NCBI GenBank assembly: GCA_947426945.1
Contig: CANEFX010000018.1
Location: 1-55,659, forward strand
DNA: 55,659 nt
Direction: 5' to 3'
DNA from: an uncultured Bacillota bacterium
Lineage (GTDB): Bacteria; Bacillota; Clostridia; Oscillospirales; Oscillospiraceae
Part shown: one piece after another, positions 1 to 8,538 of the stretch
Numbering within the stretch: position 1 is the first letter of the stretch
Layout: each line of letters opens with the position of its first letter
Notes under the pieces: model-generated
What the model was told of the DNA's origin: nothing
What the model saw: only the letters and a program-made list of their open reading frames with translations
The model's database searches: none
Position numbers and translations under genes: made by a program

Positions 1-322
1 GCATGGGGCCCTCGGCGGCGTCCACCAGCAGGATAACGCCGTTGACCATCTTCAGAATACGCTCCACCTCGCCGCCGAAGTCGGCGTGGCCCGGGGTGTC
101 TACAATGTTAATCTTTACGTCGCCGTACTGCACGGCGGTATTTTTGGCGGTAATGGTAATGCCCCGCTCCCGCTCCAGGTCCCCCGAGTCCATCACCCGG
201 TCGGCCACAGCCTGATTTTCCCGGTAGACCCCGGACTGCTTGAGCATCTCGTCCACCAGGGTGGTCTTGCCGTGGTCTACGTGGGCGATGATGGCGATAT
301 TTCTTAATTTCTCATTTTTCAT
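1..322 (-). CDS. typA: GTP-binding protein TypA/BipA, N-terminal part (runs off the window)
   Basis: Translational GTPase of the TypA/BipA family, a ribosome-associated factor of the EF-G superfamily linked to ribosome assembly and stress growth. Only the first 107 or so residues are present. The minus-strand reading begins [20 protein letters not shown], giving the P-loop AHVDHGKT; the switch I stretch RERGITI and the G3 motif DTPGH follow. The N-terminus [20 protein letters not shown] and the short [11 protein letters not shown] region fit TypA better than LepA or EF-G. The ATG lies at 320-322 with a GAGGTG ribosome site upstream. A promoter at 367-395 drives it, divergent from the LexA-box gene. 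The C-terminal domains cannot be judged. Confidence 0.9.
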   Translation of the reverse strand, partial: MKNEKLRNIAIIAHVDHGKTTLVDEMLKQSGVYRENQAVADRVMDSGDLERERGITITAKNTAVQYGDVKINIVDTPGHADFGGEVERILKMVNGVILLVDAAEGPM

Positions 323-366
323 GGGAATTGCACCTCAAATCTGTGGATTTCTCAATAAGCCAAAGC

Positions 367-395
367 ATTATACCCCCATTTTCTTAAAAAAGCAA
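367..395 (-). promoter_or_regulatory. Sigma-A-type promoter of typA
   Basis: On the minus strand TTGCTT (390-395) is followed after 17 bases by TATAAT (367-372), about 45 bases upstream of the typA ATG. The remaining interval 396-523 contains AT-rich sequence and one more possible minus-strand TATAAT near 450, but no gene that I can support. Confidence 0.65.
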
Positions 396-523
396 CACAG
401 GCCGCAAAAAAACACATACAAAGGGAACCTTTTTTCTCCCCGCGCGTCTGTATTATATGTAAGAGGAAATTCTTTGCCCCGCCGGCTGCGGGCAAAAAAA
501 TCAAACAAATTTTCGAAAACCTC

Positions 524-572
524 TTGACATTCTCGAACGGACGTTGTATATTTGAACCAGAACAAACGTTTC
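524..572 (+). promoter_or_regulatory. Sigma-A promoter overlapped by two LexA (SOS) boxes
   Basis: TTGACA (524-529), 17-base spacer, TATATT (547-552): a near-perfect sigma-A promoter. CGAACGGACGTT (534-545) sits in the spacer and AGAACAAACGTTTC (559-572) starts just downstream of the -10. Both fit the Gram-positive LexA consensus CGAACRNRYGTTYC, the second with one mismatch at the outer base. They are 25 bp apart, centre to centre. Two sites flanking the -10 would block polymerase, so the downstream gene is predicted to be induced by DNA damage. The match is visible in sequence; the regulation is inferred. Confidence 0.85.
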
Positions 573-660
573 CTTCCCGGCCGGCACATATAATAGTCCG
601 GTTTTTGGGACAGCTTTTGGTCTAAGCTTACTCTGACATCAAAGTATGGAGGGGACCACG

Positions 661-969
661 ATGAAGACCATATATTATAAAACGTCCAATTTCATTCAGC
701 ACAGCGGCAACGTCATTGACCTGGCCGAGCTGCGCCGCCGGCAGGCCCTGGCGCAGCGGGACAGCCTGGCCCGTCAGCCGGAGGAGGTCTATGGGCCGGA
801 GGAGCTGGAGATGCAGGAGGAACCCGCCTTCCAGCCCGTGGTGTTGACCATGTCCCGGGCCCAGCGCCGCCGGGCCGGCTGGGAACGGCGGGCCTGGATA
901 CTGGACGCCTGCGCCAGTTTGGCCGTTATTTTCATGACGGCAGTCTTTCTTCTGCGAATGGCACTGTGA
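661..969 (+). CDS. Small putative SOS-induced membrane protein, function unknown
   Basis: A 102-residue protein that I do not recognise. It has a polar N-terminal region of about 75 residues, rich in Arg, Gln and Glu (LAELRRRQALAQRD near residue 20), and a single hydrophobic segment of about 20 residues at the extreme C-terminus ending in LLRMAL, preceded by RRRAGWERR. This predicts a tail-anchored or C-terminally anchored inner-membrane protein with its N-terminus in the cytoplasm. The start chosen is ATG 661 because GGAGGGG lies 6 bases upstream; an in-frame ATG at 646 lies inside that ribosome site. The promoter carries two LexA boxes. SOS-induced small membrane proteins in other bacteria (YneA in Bacillus, SidA and DidA in Caulobacter) are division inhibitors; a similar role here is inference from regulation and topology only. 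No LysM domain is present, unlike YneA. Confidence 0.8.
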   Translation: MKTIYYKTSNFIQHSGNVIDLAELRRRQALAQRDSLARQPEEVYGPEELEMQEEPAFQPVVLTMSRAQRRRAGWERRAWILDACASLAVIFMTAVFLLRMAL

Positions 970-1018
970 CCACAATATCTTGGGTTGCCTGCCAAAAGAT
1001 GCACAATTTAGTCGAAGA

Positions 1019-1051
1019 ACGCCGCAAATTGCAGTGCGGCGCTCTTTTTTT
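1019..1051 (+). terminator. Rho-independent terminator of the LexA-box gene
   Basis: CGCCGCA (1020-1026) pairs with TGCGGCG (1035-1041), followed by a run of T to 1051. Confidence 0.8.
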
Positions 1052-1095
1052 GTGCATTTTTTCATAAAAATTTTTATTTAAGGCGAAAAAAAGGG

Positions 1096-1124
1096 TTGAC
1101 GGGAAAAGGAAAAACGTGTATATT
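1096..1124 (+). promoter_or_regulatory. Sigma-A promoter of the M23 peptidase gene
   Basis: TTGACG (1096-1101), 17-base spacer, TATATT (1119-1124). No LexA-like box is present, so the hydrolase is not predicted to belong to the SOS regulon despite its neighbour. Confidence 0.75.
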
Positions 1125-1188
1125 GTTGTTACCGATTTGTAACCGTTATTTCATAATTGTCATTTTTCCAGTCAAGAGGTGACCTTCC

Positions 1189-2754
1189 ATGGAAGAATTG
1201 CAGAAGCGGGATTTGAGCCTGACGGCCCGAATGCCTGTTGTAGGGAAGGAGCAGGTTAAACCGTCCAAGGTGAGCGCGATGGTGAAGCCGGAGGAGCCGG
1301 CCGCTTCGGGTCGGGACTGGCAGGGGGAGCTGAAATCCTACGCCCGGGCGATACGGGAGTGGAGCCGCATCCATTTCCGCCGCTGGGTCCATCTCTTTCA
1401 CGGTGCCTCTGCCGGCACGCTGGCGGTGGGACCCGTCTCCTTTTTGCTGGTGGCGGGGGCGCTGGGCGCCGCCCTCACCCTGACCACCCTGTACTCCACC
1501 AGCTACGCCGTCATTGTGGACGGACATGAGGTGGGGGTCGTGGCTGATCAGAGCGTGGTGGACCACGCCATTCAGACGGTGGAGGACCGGGGCAGCCGGC
1601 TGCTGGGTTACGACTACCAGGTGGAGGGCGACATCGACTATAATTTCGGCCTCACCCTGAAAAGCGACCTGAGCCAGGAACAGGATATCAGCAGCTACTT
1701 TTACAGCCAGCTGGATGAGCTCAGCGATCAGCTGCGGGCCTACCAGGTGACGCTGGACGGCCGGGTGATCGGCACAGTGAAGGACGAGACAGCCCTGAAT
1801 ACCATGCTGGACGGCATCAAGGCTGAGTTTGTCAACGAAAACACCACCGACGCCCAATTTGTGGAGGACCTGGCGGTCTCTCCCGTCTATGCCCTGGACG
1901 ATCTGTCCACGGTGAATCAGGTAGAGGAGGCGCTGAAGGCCAACACCACCGGCGAGACCACCTATACCGTGGTCAAGGGCGACACCTACAACGGCATTGC
2001 CTACGCCAACGACATGTCTCTCAGCGACCTGATGGCCCTTAATCCCGAGGCCAGCCTGAATCGGCTGATGGTGGGGGATGTGCTCAACGTAAAGGAGATT
2101 GTCCCCGCCCTGTCCGTCCAGACCACCGAGCACGTGACCTACACCGAGGCGATCCCCTGCCCGGTGGAGGAGGTCAAGGACGACAAAATGTATAAGGGAG
2201 ACTCCAAAATTGTGACCAAGGGCGAAGAGGGCGAGGCCCAGGTGGAGGCGGATGTCATCTATGTCAACGGCTATGAGAAGGAGCGCACCGTAACCAATAC
2301 CACCACCCTTCGGGAGCCCACCACCACCGTAAAGGCCGTGGGTACCAAGGAGCGGCCAAAGACCGCCTCCAAGGGCAATTATATCTGGCCGGTCAGCAGC
2401 CACCGGATCAACTCCTATTTTGGCGGGCGGAAGATTTTTGGCAGCTACAGCTACCACTCCGGCCTGGACATCCACGCCACTTACGGCGAGGCCGTCAAGG
2501 CCGCCGACGGCGGCACCGTCACCAAGGCGGGCTACAGCGGCAGCTACGGCAATCTGGTGGTTATTACCCACGACAACGGGGTACAGACCTACTACGCGCA
2601 CAACTCCAAGATTTCAGTCTCCGTGGGTCAGAAGGTCTACCAGGGCCAGACCATCGCCAGGGCGGGCAGCACCGGCCGCTCCACCGGCGTCCACTGCCAC
2701 TTTGAAGTCCGCGTCCGCGGCACCGCGGTGAACCCGCTGAATTATTTAAGATAA
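1189..2754 (+). CDS. LysM-G5-M23 cell-wall endopeptidase
   Basis: A 521-residue membrane-anchored peptidoglycan hydrolase. The order is a basic cytoplasmic leader, one membrane segment at about residues 78-105, an extracytoplasmic linker, a LysM domain starting at TYTVVKGDTYNGIAYAND (about 257-300), a G5 domain (about 307-385), and a C-terminal M23 metallopeptidase domain. The zinc ligands are visible as HSGLDIH (His near 423, Asp near 427) and HCHFEV near 501-506. Active M23 enzymes cleave cross-link peptides; the intact HxxxD and HxH motifs suggest that this one is active rather than a degenerate activator such as EnvC. It has its own promoter and the ribosome site AGAGGTG. The protein is typical of clostridial LysM/G5/M23 proteins used in growth or sporulation; the exact stage is not shown by the sequence. 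Confidence 0.92.
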   Translation: MEELQKRDLSLTARMPVVGKEQVKPSKVSAMVKPEEPAASGRDWQGELKSYARAIREWSRIHFRRWVHLFHGASAGTLAVGPVSFLLVAGALGAALTLTTLYSTSYAVIVDGHEVGVVADQSVVDHAIQTVEDRGSRLLGYDYQVEGDIDYNFGLTLKSDLSQEQDISSYFYSQLDELSDQLRAYQVTLDGRVIGTVKDETALNTMLDGIKAEFVNENTTDAQFVEDLAVSPVYALDDLSTVNQVEEALKANTTGETTYTVVKGDTYNGIAYANDMSLSDLMALNPEASLNRLMVGDVLNVKEIVPALSVQTTEHVTYTEAIPCPVEEVKDDKMYKGDSKIVTKGEEGEAQVEADVIYVNGYEKERTVTNTTTLREPTTTVKAVGTKERPKTASKGNYIWPVSSHRINSYFGGRKIFGSYSYHSGLDIHATYGEAVKAADGGTVTKAGYSGSYGNLVVITHDNGVQTYYAHNSKISVSVGQKVYQGQTIARAGSTGRSTGVHCHFEVRVRGTAVNPLNYLR

Positions 2755-2777
2755 CCGTAACGAACACCCCCGGCCGT

Positions 2778-2819
2778 GGGAGAGGTAACGTAAGGAAGTT
2801 ACCTCTCCCGCTATTTTTA
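2778..2819 (+). terminator. Rho-independent terminator after the M23 gene
   Basis: GGGAGAGGTAAC (2778-2789) pairs with GTTACCTCTCCC (2798-2809), followed by GCTATTTTTAT. This appears to be the last host feature before the mobile element. Confidence 0.85.
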
Positions 2820-2876
2820 TAGCCAGCCGAATGTGATTGAATTGCAGGGAATTTTAGCATATCGGAGGACTATGTT

Positions 2877-3244
2877 ATGGAAAAGTCATTATTAGAGCAA
2901 ATGGGTGGAACTCATCGCCAGAGGGAGACTATCTTCTGCCAAACCTCACTGTGCCGGAAAGCGCACCTGTTGGTATCTGGGGTCAGCGTCGGAAGCGGTA
3001 TCTGCGGGAGCATAAAGGATCGCTCTACACCGCTTTACTGCTCAGCGGAAAGTTAGACGCCCATATCATGGAAGTTGACCAACAGGCCAAAGAGATGTTT
3101 TCCCGATTGACTGAACAGATGGCAGAGCAAGAGGGTATCACTGAACTACTCAAAGAAGAAAGTCAAATGGAATGGGTCAAAAGGATGAATAGTGTACGCA
3201 ATCGAGTAGAAGAACTCATTGTGGAAGAATTGATTTTAGCATAA
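2877..3244 (+). pseudogene. tnpV: tnpV, transposon-encoded protein, frameshifted
   Basis: The small TnpV protein of Tn4451-type elements has no firmly known function. ATG 2877 follows the ribosome site TCGGAGGA. The first frame reads MEKSLLEQMGGTHRQ and then goes out of frame; the family sequence resumes in another frame as GDYLLPNLTVPESAPVGIWG and runs to the stop at 3244 (NRVEELIVEELILA). The break lies at about 2921-2923, where CAGAGGGAGAC would need one more G (CAG GAG GGA GAC) to be continuous. A single-base deletion, or a sequencing error in a G-rich run, explains it. Apart from the break the length is near the usual 120 residues. The gene reads with the element, next to the cargo. Confidence 0.8.
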
Positions 3245-3247
3245 TAC

Positions 3248-3292
3248 AGGCCCCGCACAAATTTCACCTGTGCGGGGCCTGCTATTTTTATA
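3248..3292. terminator. Bidirectional terminator between tnpV and the radical SAM gene
   Basis: AGGCCCCGCACA (3248-3259) pairs with TGTGCGGGGCCT (3269-3280), a perfect 12-bp stem, with GCTATTTTTAT on the plus side. It serves tnpV on the plus strand and probably the converging radical SAM gene. Confidence 0.85.
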
Positions 3293-4223
3293 AATGGGGG
3301 AGATTCTTGCGATATTCACACAAGTCATCTTCCCGTACAGTCTCAATGATTTTGTTAAGCGCCGCAGCAAGCGCGTCTTTATCCTCCGGCAAAGTCCCCT
3401 GAAACTGGAACGCATTGGATGCGCCTAAAGCGGCAAATTGGGTAGGTATCTCCAAGTTTTCGAGGAGGGTGCGGATTTCCTTATACTTTTCAATCTCACT
3501 TTCCTCTTGCCAGTTGCCACATTGGATTTCCTGATACAGTTCCGAGTCCGGGTAAATGGTCAACATATTGACACCAATGAGCGTCGGGTGGAGTTGATTG
3601 CAGATGGCAGCAGTCTCTTTTGCGCCAATTTCACCTCGGCCAGCGCCAGAAATGCTCACCAAATAGAAGAAACTGTAATGAATACCAGCTTTGTCTAACC
3701 GCTGGCATTGTTTCACAATATCGGCGGCGGCATACCCCTTATTCATAAACCGCAAGGCTTCATCATCGCCGGTTTCGACCCCGATTGTCAGGCCGTCATA
3801 TCCAGCTTGATGGAGTGATGCCAATTCCTCATCTGACTTTAGCGTAACATCCGTAATTCGGGCAAAGCACCCAATCGTTTTAATGGAGGGAATGTATTGC
3901 CGGATCAGGTCAGCGATGGCGATAAGTCGTTCATGCTTCAACACAAAGGGGTTTGCGCCGGTCAAAAAGGCCCTCTGGAGACGTTCCGGCCTGGGCATCC
4001 CCTGTAAGCGGGCAGTCAGTATGGAGATGGAGTCTGTACTCCAGAGCTGCGCTTCCTGCAAGTCACTTTCTATATCCTCAAGAGAGGACATTCTGAATTT
4101 GAATGGCAGGTCATTATAGAGCGTACAGAATTTACATTTGTGGTGGGTGCAGCCAGCCGTGACTTCAAGCAGCAGCGAGGAAGCCTCGTAGGGTGGCCGC
4201 CATATCGTTCCAGTGTAGTGCAT
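3288..4223 (-). CDS. Radical SAM protein, cargo of the mobile element
   Basis: A 311-residue radical SAM enzyme. The cluster-binding motif is CTHHKCKFC (CxxxCxxC) near residues 25-33, in the context LLLEVTAGCTHHKCKFC. A glycine-rich GVETGDDEAL stretch near the middle fits the SAM-binding region. The rest of the sequence resembles the Elp3/coproporphyrinogen-oxidase-like group of unassigned clostridial radical SAM proteins; I cannot name a substrate. ATG 4223 is chosen because AAGGAGG lies 7 bases upstream; an in-frame ATG at 4250 (MAEKQGGSA) lies upstream of that ribosome site. It is divergent from the HxlR gene and shares an operator region with it, so it is the likely regulated target. No resistance gene of a known type is present, so this pair is the element's only visible cargo. 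Confidence 0.85.
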   Translation of the reverse strand: MHYTGTIWRPPYEASSLLLEVTAGCTHHKCKFCTLYNDLPFKFRMSSLEDIESDLQEAQLWSTDSISILTARLQGMPRPERLQRAFLTGANPFVLKHERLIAIADLIRQYIPSIKTIGCFARITDVTLKSDEELASLHQAGYDGLTIGVETGDDEALRFMNKGYAAADIVKQCQRLDKAGIHYSFFYLVSISGAGRGEIGAKETAAICNQLHPTLIGVNMLTIYPDSELYQEIQCGNWQEESEIEKYKEIRTLLENLEIPTQFAALGASNAFQFQGTLPEDKDALAAALNKIIETVREDDLCEYRKNLPHL

Positions 4224-4248
4224 AGCAGAACCTCCTTGTTTTTCTGCC

Positions 4249-4328
4249 ATTATATCATGGTACAGAGAAAATAAAAGTACGGTACTTTTTTATAGTACCT
4301 TGCTTTTGCGATGCCAAGGCGATATAAT
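4249..4328. promoter_or_regulatory. Divergent promoters and HxlR/YodB-type operator
   Basis: For the plus-strand hxlR-like gene, TTGCTT (4300-4305), 17 bases, TATAAT (4323-4328). For the minus-strand radical SAM gene, a TATAAT lies at 4249-4254. Between them are two overlapping palindromes: AAAAGTAC-G-GTACTTTT (4273-4289) and GGTACT-N7-AGTACC (4281-4299). The second contains TACT-N7-AGTA, close to the operator of the HxlR-family regulator YodB of Bacillus as I recall it. It abuts the -35 of hxlR and covers the upstream side of the divergent promoter. Confidence 0.75.
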
Positions 4329-4351
4329 ATGCTGACAGGAGGTTGTGGAAC

Positions 4352-4690
4352 ATGAGGAAAACAGAAACAGCGATTCAACGCTGTAAGACTATGTCAACGC
4401 TTCAAAAAATCTTGGGCGGTAAGTGGAAGCTCGAAATCCTTTATTATATCGCCTTTTGCGACATTCACAGGTTTGGGGCTTTGCGCCGCCAGCTTGGTGA
4501 AATCACGGAGTCCTCCCTGACAAAACAGCTTCGGGAATTAGAAGCCGATGGATTTTTGATCCGTCATGACTATAAGGAAATTCCGCCAAGGGTAGAATAC
4601 ACGCTATCTGAATTGGGAATGAGCTTTATTGATGTGATCCGCTATATGAAGCAATGGGGAGAGCGCAATCTGCCGGATTGCACAGACTGA
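4352..4690 (+). CDS. HxlR-family winged-helix regulator
   Basis: A 112-residue HxlR-type transcription factor. Family features are the N-terminal Cys-containing segment (IQRCKTMSTLQKILGGKWK), the typical GGKWKLEILYYIA helix, the recognition region FGALRRQLGEITESSLTKQL and the wing YKEIPPRVEYTLSELG. HxlR proteins bind as dimers, and many sense aldehydes, quinones or thiol stress through a conserved Cys; the Cys near residue 11 sits where the redox Cys of YodB/HypR-type members lies. Start ATG 4352 has AGGAGG 9 bases upstream. It is divergent from the radical SAM gene and probably represses both promoters through the palindromes between them. The inducer is unknown. Confidence 0.88.
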   Translation: MRKTETAIQRCKTMSTLQKILGGKWKLEILYYIAFCDIHRFGALRRQLGEITESSLTKQLRELEADGFLIRHDYKEIPPRVEYTLSELGMSFIDVIRYMKQWGERNLPDCTD

Positions 4691-4797
4691 GGCTGAGGAC
4701 AAAAATTCAGCCTTGACAAGCATCAGTTCCATGTGGTATCCTACACTACTCCCACAAGGGAGCGCCAACTGAATAGGCTAATCTGATTAGTACAGAT

Positions 4798-4880
4798 AAG
4801 CCGGTTACATACACAAACCAAAACGAACACCAGCGGGGCGGGGGCAGTCCTGCTGGTGTGGTTGTGTATGCAACCGGCTT
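4798..4880. repeat. Long interrupted inverted repeat downstream of hxlR
   Basis: The arm AAGCCGGTTACATACACAAA (starting 4798) is complementary to TTGTGTATGCAACCGGCTT (ending 4880), and an inner stem ACACCAGC/GCTGGTGT extends it. CTTTCTTT follows on the plus side, so it could be the hxlR terminator; the length and second-tier stem also resemble structures found near mobilization origins. The interval 4881-5098 between this repeat and the oriT holds no convincing ORF; it is the usual non-coding leader before the relaxase. Confidence 0.6.
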
Positions 4881-5098
4881 CTTTCTTTGCCCAAAACAAG
4901 TGAATGACCGTCTGAATGGGATACTCCGCCGTTAGGAGCGAGCGAGACAACGCCGCTGATACTGTCAGGGGCAGGAACACCATTCAGGAAACACGGCGAA
5001 AGTTTAGGCGGGGTGCAGGGTGCCCTTTTCAAAGGGCCGCCCTGCTGGGGGAGCAATCCGCAGATTGCGGGGGCAAGGCCCCCTCCCCTCTCGGAGAG

Positions 5099-5172
5099 CC
5101 CACTGACATCTTTCCAGCCCGGAAGGGCTGAAAGTGTCATAGTGGGTTAGATACTTTGAAAAAGTATCTAAC
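5099..5172 (+). other. oriT: Predicted MobV-type origin of transfer (oriT)
   Basis: TAGTGGG/TTAGATACTTT (5140-5157) closely follows the pMV158-family nick region, TAGTGTG/TTA followed by TACTTT, as I recall it. Upstream an imperfect inverted repeat runs from CCCACT (5099-5104) to AGTGGG (5141-5146) with inner stems; downstream GTTAGATACTTT (5146-5157) and AAAGTATCTAAC (5161-5172) form a perfect 12-bp repeat with a GAA loop. The predicted nick lies between 5146 and 5147, 61 bases before the relaxase ATG. The location directly upstream of a mobV gene supports it. Confidence 0.75.
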
Positions 5173-5207
5173 AAGAACGGCGCGGATCACGCAGAACGGA
5201 GGTTTAG

Positions 5208-6410
5208 ATGGAAAAAATGAATTTCACTGTGGCGAGGGTCGCCACCCATACCAGGGCGGGCGTGGGCAAGTGCGAACGCCACAACGAGCGGAAAAACGAG
5301 AATTACGGCAACATGAACGTGGATTTGGAGCGTACCCCCATGAATGTCCACTTCAAGGCTTGCGGCGAGTTGACCTACAACGAAACGCTGGACAAGCTGA
5401 TGGCGGATGGTGTGGTGTCCTTACGTGGGCTGAAAGAGAACGCCAAAGTCTATGACGAGATGATTTTGGACGTGAACACAGACTATTTTGAGCGGCATGG
5501 CGGCTACAAGTTCGCCAGGGAGTTCTATGAGGAAGCCTACCGCTTCGCCTGCAAGCTGTACGGAGAGCGGAACATCCTTTCCGCCGTCATGCACGCCGAT
5601 GAAATCAACCTGGCCCTGACGGAGAAGTATGGCCGTCCCATCTACCACTACCACCTTCACATTGTAGCACTCCCGGTGGTGGAAAAGCAAGTGCTGTGGT
5701 CAAAAAGGTGCAGGGATAAGGCGCTGGTGGGGACGGTGAAGGAGACTGTTCAGCAGGTCAGCCACTCCAAGAAGTGGAAGTCCCAGCGGGCGCTGGACGA
5801 GCAGGGCAAGTCCGCCTTTGACGATAAGGGCAGGCCCAAGCTGATCCCGTCGTACAGCATTTTGCAGGACGAGTTTTTTCGGCATATGCAGGAAGCGGGC
5901 TTTACCGACTTCATCCGTGGGGAGCGTGGCAGCACAGCGGATAATCTGTCCAATCTGCAGTACCAAATTAAGAAAGACACGGAACGCCTGGAAGCGATAC
6001 AGGAAAAAATCAGGGCAGAGGAAGCCGAGTATGCGGTCGTCCATCCCATCCACAAGACCCATGTTGAGATTGACGAGATGGGCAAGAAAACGCTGATAGG
6101 CAAAATCACAGTATCCCAGGACGATTTTAACACCCTTACTCAGCTTGCCAAAGAGGGCGTTTCCGGGTGGGGCCAGCTTCAGGCCAAAGTTTGGAGCTTG
6201 CGGGGCAGTTTGAACCGGCTGCAAGGGCAACTCAACGAGTTGGCGGAGCGGTGCCGCCCCTATCTGGAAGCGGTCAGGTTCATGCCGGAGAGAGTGAAAG
6301 AATTGCTGGACAGCGTTTTGGCCTCGCTTCGTAAGCGCCAGGAGGAACAGGGGCGGTCTATCATGTACGTAAAGAATAAATCACAGGAAAGCAGGGGTGA
6401 CGTCAGGTGA
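5208..6410 (+). CDS. mobV: MobV-family relaxase (plasmid recombination/mobilization protein, TnpZ-like)
   Basis: A 400-residue Mob/Pre relaxase that nicks oriT and pilots the strand during mobilization by a helper. The N-terminal catalytic domain shows the MobV motif HxxR (ERHNER, His 25 and Arg 28) followed by NYGNMNVD, and a later pair MHADE (His near 127) and HYHLHI (near 147-152) fitting the metal-binding or catalytic third motif. After about residue 240 the sequence becomes charged coiled coil (NLQYQIKKDTERLEAIQEKI and an LNRLQGQLNELAERC stretch). The start ATG 5208 has CGGAGG 5 bases upstream. The tnpW-like gene overlaps its stop by 4 bases (GTGA), so the two are translationally coupled. 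The predicted oriT lies immediately upstream. Confidence 0.92.
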   Translation: MEKMNFTVARVATHTRAGVGKCERHNERKNENYGNMNVDLERTPMNVHFKACGELTYNETLDKLMADGVVSLRGLKENAKVYDEMILDVNTDYFERHGGYKFAREFYEEAYRFACKLYGERNILSAVMHADEINLALTEKYGRPIYHYHLHIVALPVVEKQVLWSKRCRDKALVGTVKETVQQVSHSKKWKSQRALDEQGKSAFDDKGRPKLIPSYSILQDEFFRHMQEAGFTDFIRGERGSTADNLSNLQYQIKKDTERLEAIQEKIRAEEAEYAVVHPIHKTHVEIDEMGKKTLIGKITVSQDDFNTLTQLAKEGVSGWGQLQAKVWSLRGSLNRLQGQLNELAERCRPYLEAVRFMPERVKELLDSVLASLRKRQEEQGRSIMYVKNKSQESRGDVR

Positions 6411-6673
6411 GTATCATTTTAGAGTTGACAAAACGTGAACAGGAAATTTTCGATGAAGTGATGGAAAAGATTGATGAAACGTCGGCTTTTCTCGCCGGTC
6501 TGCCCCCTGCTGACCGGCTGGACTGGCTGAAAGAACACCAGTATAGTTACCCAATCAGCTTTGAGCGGGAGATCGACGGGACAATCTACACCGTCAACGC
6601 CCATTTCAGCGAAAACACTGAAACTGTGGAGAGGAAAGTAAATCGCATTCTCAGTCAAAATATCACACTGTAA
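6407..6673 (+). CDS. tnpW: TnpW-like transposon-encoded small protein
   Basis: An 88-residue protein beginning at GTG 6407, overlapping the relaxase stop. The C-terminal half (SFEREIDGTIYTVNAHFSEN then TVERKVNRILSQ) matches the TnpW pattern of Tn4451-type elements: a short beta hairpin with a VxxHFS sequence and a final helix. The N-terminal half (LTKREQEIFDEVMEKIDE) is an added helical region with no match I know. Function is unknown for the family; the position between relaxase and recombinase is the standard one. Confidence 0.7.
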   Translation: MSIILELTKREQEIFDEVMEKIDETSAFLAGLPPADRLDWLKEHQYSYPISFEREIDGTIYTVNAHFSENTETVERKVNRILSQNITL

Positions 6674-6677
6674 AGTG

Positions 6678-6706
6678 TTGAAGTTTTGCGCCGGGCGTGG
6701 TATGAT
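6678..6706 (+). promoter_or_regulatory. Sigma-A promoter of the serine recombinase
   Basis: TTGAAG (6678-6683), 17 bases, TATGAT (6701-6706), 50 bases upstream of the TTG start. Confidence 0.65.
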
Positions 6707-6708
6707 AA

Positions 6709-8456
<1,748 letters not shown>

Positions 8457-8486
8457 TAATCGAATGATTTTCACTTACGGGCACCG

Positions 8487-8522
8487 CCACGGGGCAACTT
8501 CCTTATGGGAGTTGCCCCGTGG
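8487..8522. terminator. Long hairpin between the element and the prsA-like gene
   Basis: CCACGGGGCAACT (8487-8499) pairs with AGTTGCCCCGTGG (8510-8522), a perfect 13-bp stem. It lies just downstream of the prsA-like stop on the minus strand. Neither side has a good T tract (GTTTTGTTT on the plus side is interrupted), which would fit loss of the tract by the nearby insertion. Confidence 0.55.
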
Positions 8523-8538
8523 AGCGCTCCTGTTTTGT

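Noticed and set aside
661..2754. A single SOS operon of the small membrane protein with the M23 hydrolase
   Set aside because: A good terminator (1019-1051) and a separate promoter without LexA boxes (1096-1124) lie between them.
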